A stretch of DNA of 64,000 nucleotides from Calliphora vicina. Taxonomy: Eukaryota > Arthropoda > Insecta > Diptera > Calliphoridae. Numbering within the stretch: position 1 is the stretch's first letter; every line of letters starts with the position of its first letter. Of this stretch, positions 61,123 to 64,000 are shown piece by piece. The notes below the pieces were generated by a model. That model worked only from the letters and a program-made list of their open reading frames with translations, searched no databases and was not told where the DNA came from. Both the position numbers and the translations under genes were made by a program. The stretch is from NCBI RefSeq assembly GCF_958450345.1, contig NC_088780.1, positions 93,012,226 to 93,076,225 of the forward strand, written 5' to 3'.

Positions 61123-64000
61123 AGTCTTTTGGATGCCAAACAGATACATATATACAAATTGACAGTTCAAAATCTTCAGAATTAAAGTTTATTCCAAAAT
61201 ATTTAAAACCATATCATGTGAGACTGAAGGAATATAAAGAAGCCAAATTTAAAATTTTTAGTGAAGAAATTACTGAAATAGGAATTATCAAAAAAGTTAA
61301 AAGAAATACCAGAAGATTAAGAGAATATTTTAAACAAATTATTAGAAACCGCAAAAACTTTTGCTCAGCTATAGTATCCAATGTGAATCAGTTTGATATA
61401 CGACCATTTACCACTGTGCGAATTTTTAATGAAAATGTAGTTGGTCTAATAGATACTGGGGCTACAGTTTCTTGTTTTGCAGCCGATTATGCAAAAGCAT
61501 TTTTAGAAAACAAGAATAATACTTATACGAAATTTAAAATTAATTTGAAAACTGCTGATGGGACAAATCACTCTGCTGTAGGTAGTGTGACAACATTAGT
61601 AACGTTTCGAGAAGAGACTAAACCAATAACATTTTTAATAATCCCACATTTGACACAAAATTTATATTTAGGCGTTGATTTCGTTAAAACATTTGGTCTA
61701 GCTAAAGACTTATTTATAGGACATGTAAATAATTCTTCAAATTCTTACATGGCTGAAGTAGATGTTGATGACAATTTTCATATACTAGACGGAGATCAGA
61801 AAATTAGACTTGATAGTGCCATTAATTCTTTTCCCTCATATTCGAAAGAAGGATTAGGAAGAACATCTCTGGTCACACATTCTATAGACACAGCAGACAG
61901 CAAACCAATTAAACAAAGATATTTTTCAATATCACCAGCAGTTGAAAAACTTTTATTTGCAGAAATTGATCGAATGATTGAATTAGGAGTGATCGAAGAG
62001 TCGCAAAGTCCGTGGTCATCGCCTGTGGCTCTTGTGCAGAAACCGGGTAAGGTCAGATTGTGTTTGGACGCTAGAAAGGTTAACAGCGTTACGGTTAAAG
62101 ATGCTTATCCTTTACCTCTTATCGATGGAATTCTCAGTAGGCTCCCGAAGGCAAGATTCATTTCGAGTCTTGACTTAAAGGATGCTTTCTGGCAAATTCC
62201 ATTAGACGATAGGTCAAAGGAGAAGACAGCTTTTACCGTACCGGGTCGACCTTTGTACCAGTTCATCACAATGCCTTTCGGTTTATGCAATGCGCCACAG
62301 ACGATGTCCCGGCTTATGGACAAAGTGATCCCCGCCCATTTGCGTACTAAAGTCTTCGTTTATTTAGACGACTTGCTTCTCATAACGGAAACATTCGACG
62401 AGCATGTATTATTATTGCAGGAAGTGGCACTTTATATCCGAAAAGCAAATTTAACAATTAATATAGAAAAAAGTAAATTTCTTCTTAAGCAAGTTAAGTA
62501 TTTAGGACATATTATCGGCCATGGCATGATTAAAACCGATCCGGACAAGGTTCAGTCCATCCGAGAATTCCCTTTACCAACATCCGTACGACAGCTTAGA
62601 AGATTTTTAGGTATTTGTGGTTGGTACCGACGTTTTGTCCGAAACTTTGCAACACTGACGACACCCCTGACGGACATGTTACGAAAGAACAGAAAGTTTA
62701 ACTGGTCCGACGAAGCAAAATCTTCATTCGAAGAGCTTAAAAATTCCCTTTGCTCTGCACCTGTGCTGCATAACCCAGACTTCTCACGTCCGTTTTCCAT
62801 CCAGTGTGATGCGAGTCAATATGGGATAGGGGCTGTTCTCGCTCAGAGAAATGACGACATGGACGAAGTACCTATTGCATTCATGAGCCACAAATTTAAT
62901 CCTGCACAGAGAAATTATACTGTTTCTGAACAAGAATGTCTTGCAGCTGTTATGGCTATCAAAAAGTTTCGTGCCTACGTAGAAGGTCACGAATTTGAAA
63001 TCATAACAGACCATGCGTCATTAAAATGGCTCATGAATCAAACAGACTTACATGGACGTTTAGCACGATGGGCCTTAAAATTGCAAGGCTTTAATTTCAC
63101 CATTTGCCATAGAAAAGGTAGTCAAAACATAGTGCCAGATTCGTTGTCACGCATACATTCTGAAAACAATGACGAGATCAAAATTCGAAACACCCAGCAA
63201 GATACATTTATAGCCGCAATTGAAAATACAGTCGATATCGATATGGAATCTGAAGAATTTAAATCTAATGAATATATTTCACTAATTGAAAAACTTAAAA
63301 CCAAACTTAATTGCCTGCCTGATTTTAAAATCGAAGACGGATTTATTTATAAACGGTGTGAATATGCCACTGGTGATGATTTACAGGAAGAATTTTCATG
63401 GAAACTTTGGGTTCCAAGTGCAATGACCTATGATCTGATTAAAAGAGCTCATGACCATCCGTTATGTGCTCATGGTGGCGTCGGAAAAACGTTACGTCGA
63501 CTTAAAACTTTTTATTTTTGGCCCAAAATGGCAAAACAGACAGCAAGTTATGTTTCCTCTTGCGATATTTGTAAGCAAACTAAGGCTTCGAACAAATATC
63601 TCCGACCACCTATGGGACAGCCATCTAATTCTGTTCGGATTTTTCAAAAATTGTATTTAGATTTGTTAGGGCCTTACCCTAGATCTTCTTCAGGGAATAT
63701 AGGTATAATTATTGTCTTGGATCATTTATCCAAATTTCATTTTCTAGAACCAATAAAAAAATTTACTTCAAATGTCATCATTGAATTTTTAGAAAAGCGA
63801 ATTTTCCACATATTTGGTGTACCAGAGTCAATAACGACTGATAACGGGGTACAATTCAAATCCAATCTTTTTAAAGAGTTTTTGGAAACCTATGGGGTTT
63901 TTCATAATTTTACTGCCATTTACTCACCACAGGCAAACGCCAGTGAGCGTGTAAACAGGTCAGTTTTAGCTGCAATAAGGGCATACGTAAAACCCTCACA
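61063..64000 (+). CDS. Pol polyprotein (protease, RT, RNase H, integrase), C-terminus outside the window
   Basis: Made as a Gag-Pol fusion after -1 frameshifting; it has no ATG of its own at the 5' end. About 978 codons are open with no stop or frameshift. In order: aspartic protease LIDTGA (61446-61463); RT with LDLKDAFWQIP near 62170 and the YLDD catalytic pair at 62361-62372; RNase H with CDASQYGIGAVL near 62805, a Glu in EQECLAAV near 62929 and TDHASLKWL near 63009; integrase HHCC zinc domain (His 63450-63471, CDIC at 63561-63572); and the catalytic core with Asp at 63660, Asp at 63840 and Glu at 63945, the last two 34 residues apart as in retroviral integrases. All catalytic residues seen are intact. 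The integrase C-terminal domain and any chromodomain or env lie beyond the window. Confidence 0.92.

Larger units (their letters stand above)
57340..64000 (+). mobile_element. Ty3/gypsy LTR retrotransposon, 5' part, runs off the window
   Basis: A tRNA-Lys primer binding site, a gag with capsid and zinc-knuckle regions, a -1 frameshift site and an open pol in the order protease, RT, RNase H, integrase define a Ty3/gypsy element. Its 5' LTR start is not fixed; 57340 is a guess based on the change in composition and the absence of local repeats. A long LTR plus tRNA-Lys priming would fit the Osvaldo/Ulysses group of fly elements, but this is inference. The 3' LTR and any env lie outside the window. 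Confidence 0.8.

Noticed and set aside
62105..63304. Minus-strand open frames within pol
   Set aside because: Shadows of the intact plus-strand pol frame.

Overview
The window is nuclear DNA from a higher fly (Diptera, Schizophora; the repeat families suggest a calyptrate such as a blow fly or flesh fly, which is inference). The two conserved genes are near-identical in protein to Drosophila Drice and RpII140. The introns are small with GT..AG ends. The background is very AT-rich, and 'mini-me'-like repeats known from Diptera are abundant. Gene density is low: most of the 64 kb is transposable-element sequence, much of it nested.

Layout. 1-9.0 kb: a reverse-strand Helitron-like element (945-4174) carrying a 118-bp minisatellite, a small hAT-type MITE (5200-5493), and a Tc1 element with IR/DR termini (6028-8943) whose otherwise intact transposase is split by a 1,251-bp non-autonomous hAT element. 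9.3-18.0 kb: the genic island, with Drice (effector caspase, +, 9570-10583) and RpII140 (second-largest RNA polymerase II subunit, -, six exons, 13926-17841) arranged tail to tail. 18-57 kb: a repeat-dominated stretch holding many copies of four families. These are mini-me-like type A, mini-me-like type B, family C (unclassified) and family D (long inverted termini opening with ACTGTCCAACA). It also holds a MULE-like element with a 9-bp target duplication, hAT-like elements with 8-bp duplications, a TA-flanked 1.44-kb element, two foldback 'satellite' elements built from a 21-bp unit, and a decayed Jockey-like LINE. One secreted-protein exon (25219-25647, -) sits here. A promoter-like segment with a possible first exon lies about 8.5 kb upstream of it (34136-34260, -). 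57.3-64 kb: the 5' part of an intact-looking Ty3/gypsy LTR retrotransposon. It has a tRNA-Lys primer binding site, a Gag with an N-terminal RING-H2 finger, an A AAA AAC -1 frameshift site, and a pol frame open to the window edge through protease, RT, RNase H and integrase.

Drice and RpII140 are unrelated housekeeping and apoptosis genes, and nothing suggests joint function. The more novel material is in the mobile elements: the palindromic 21-bp satellite elements, which look able to move and to amplify internally; a MITE that appears to have used an alternative inner terminus; and the RING-H2 Gag. Family names for repeats rest on termini and target duplications read by eye; no database search was possible.
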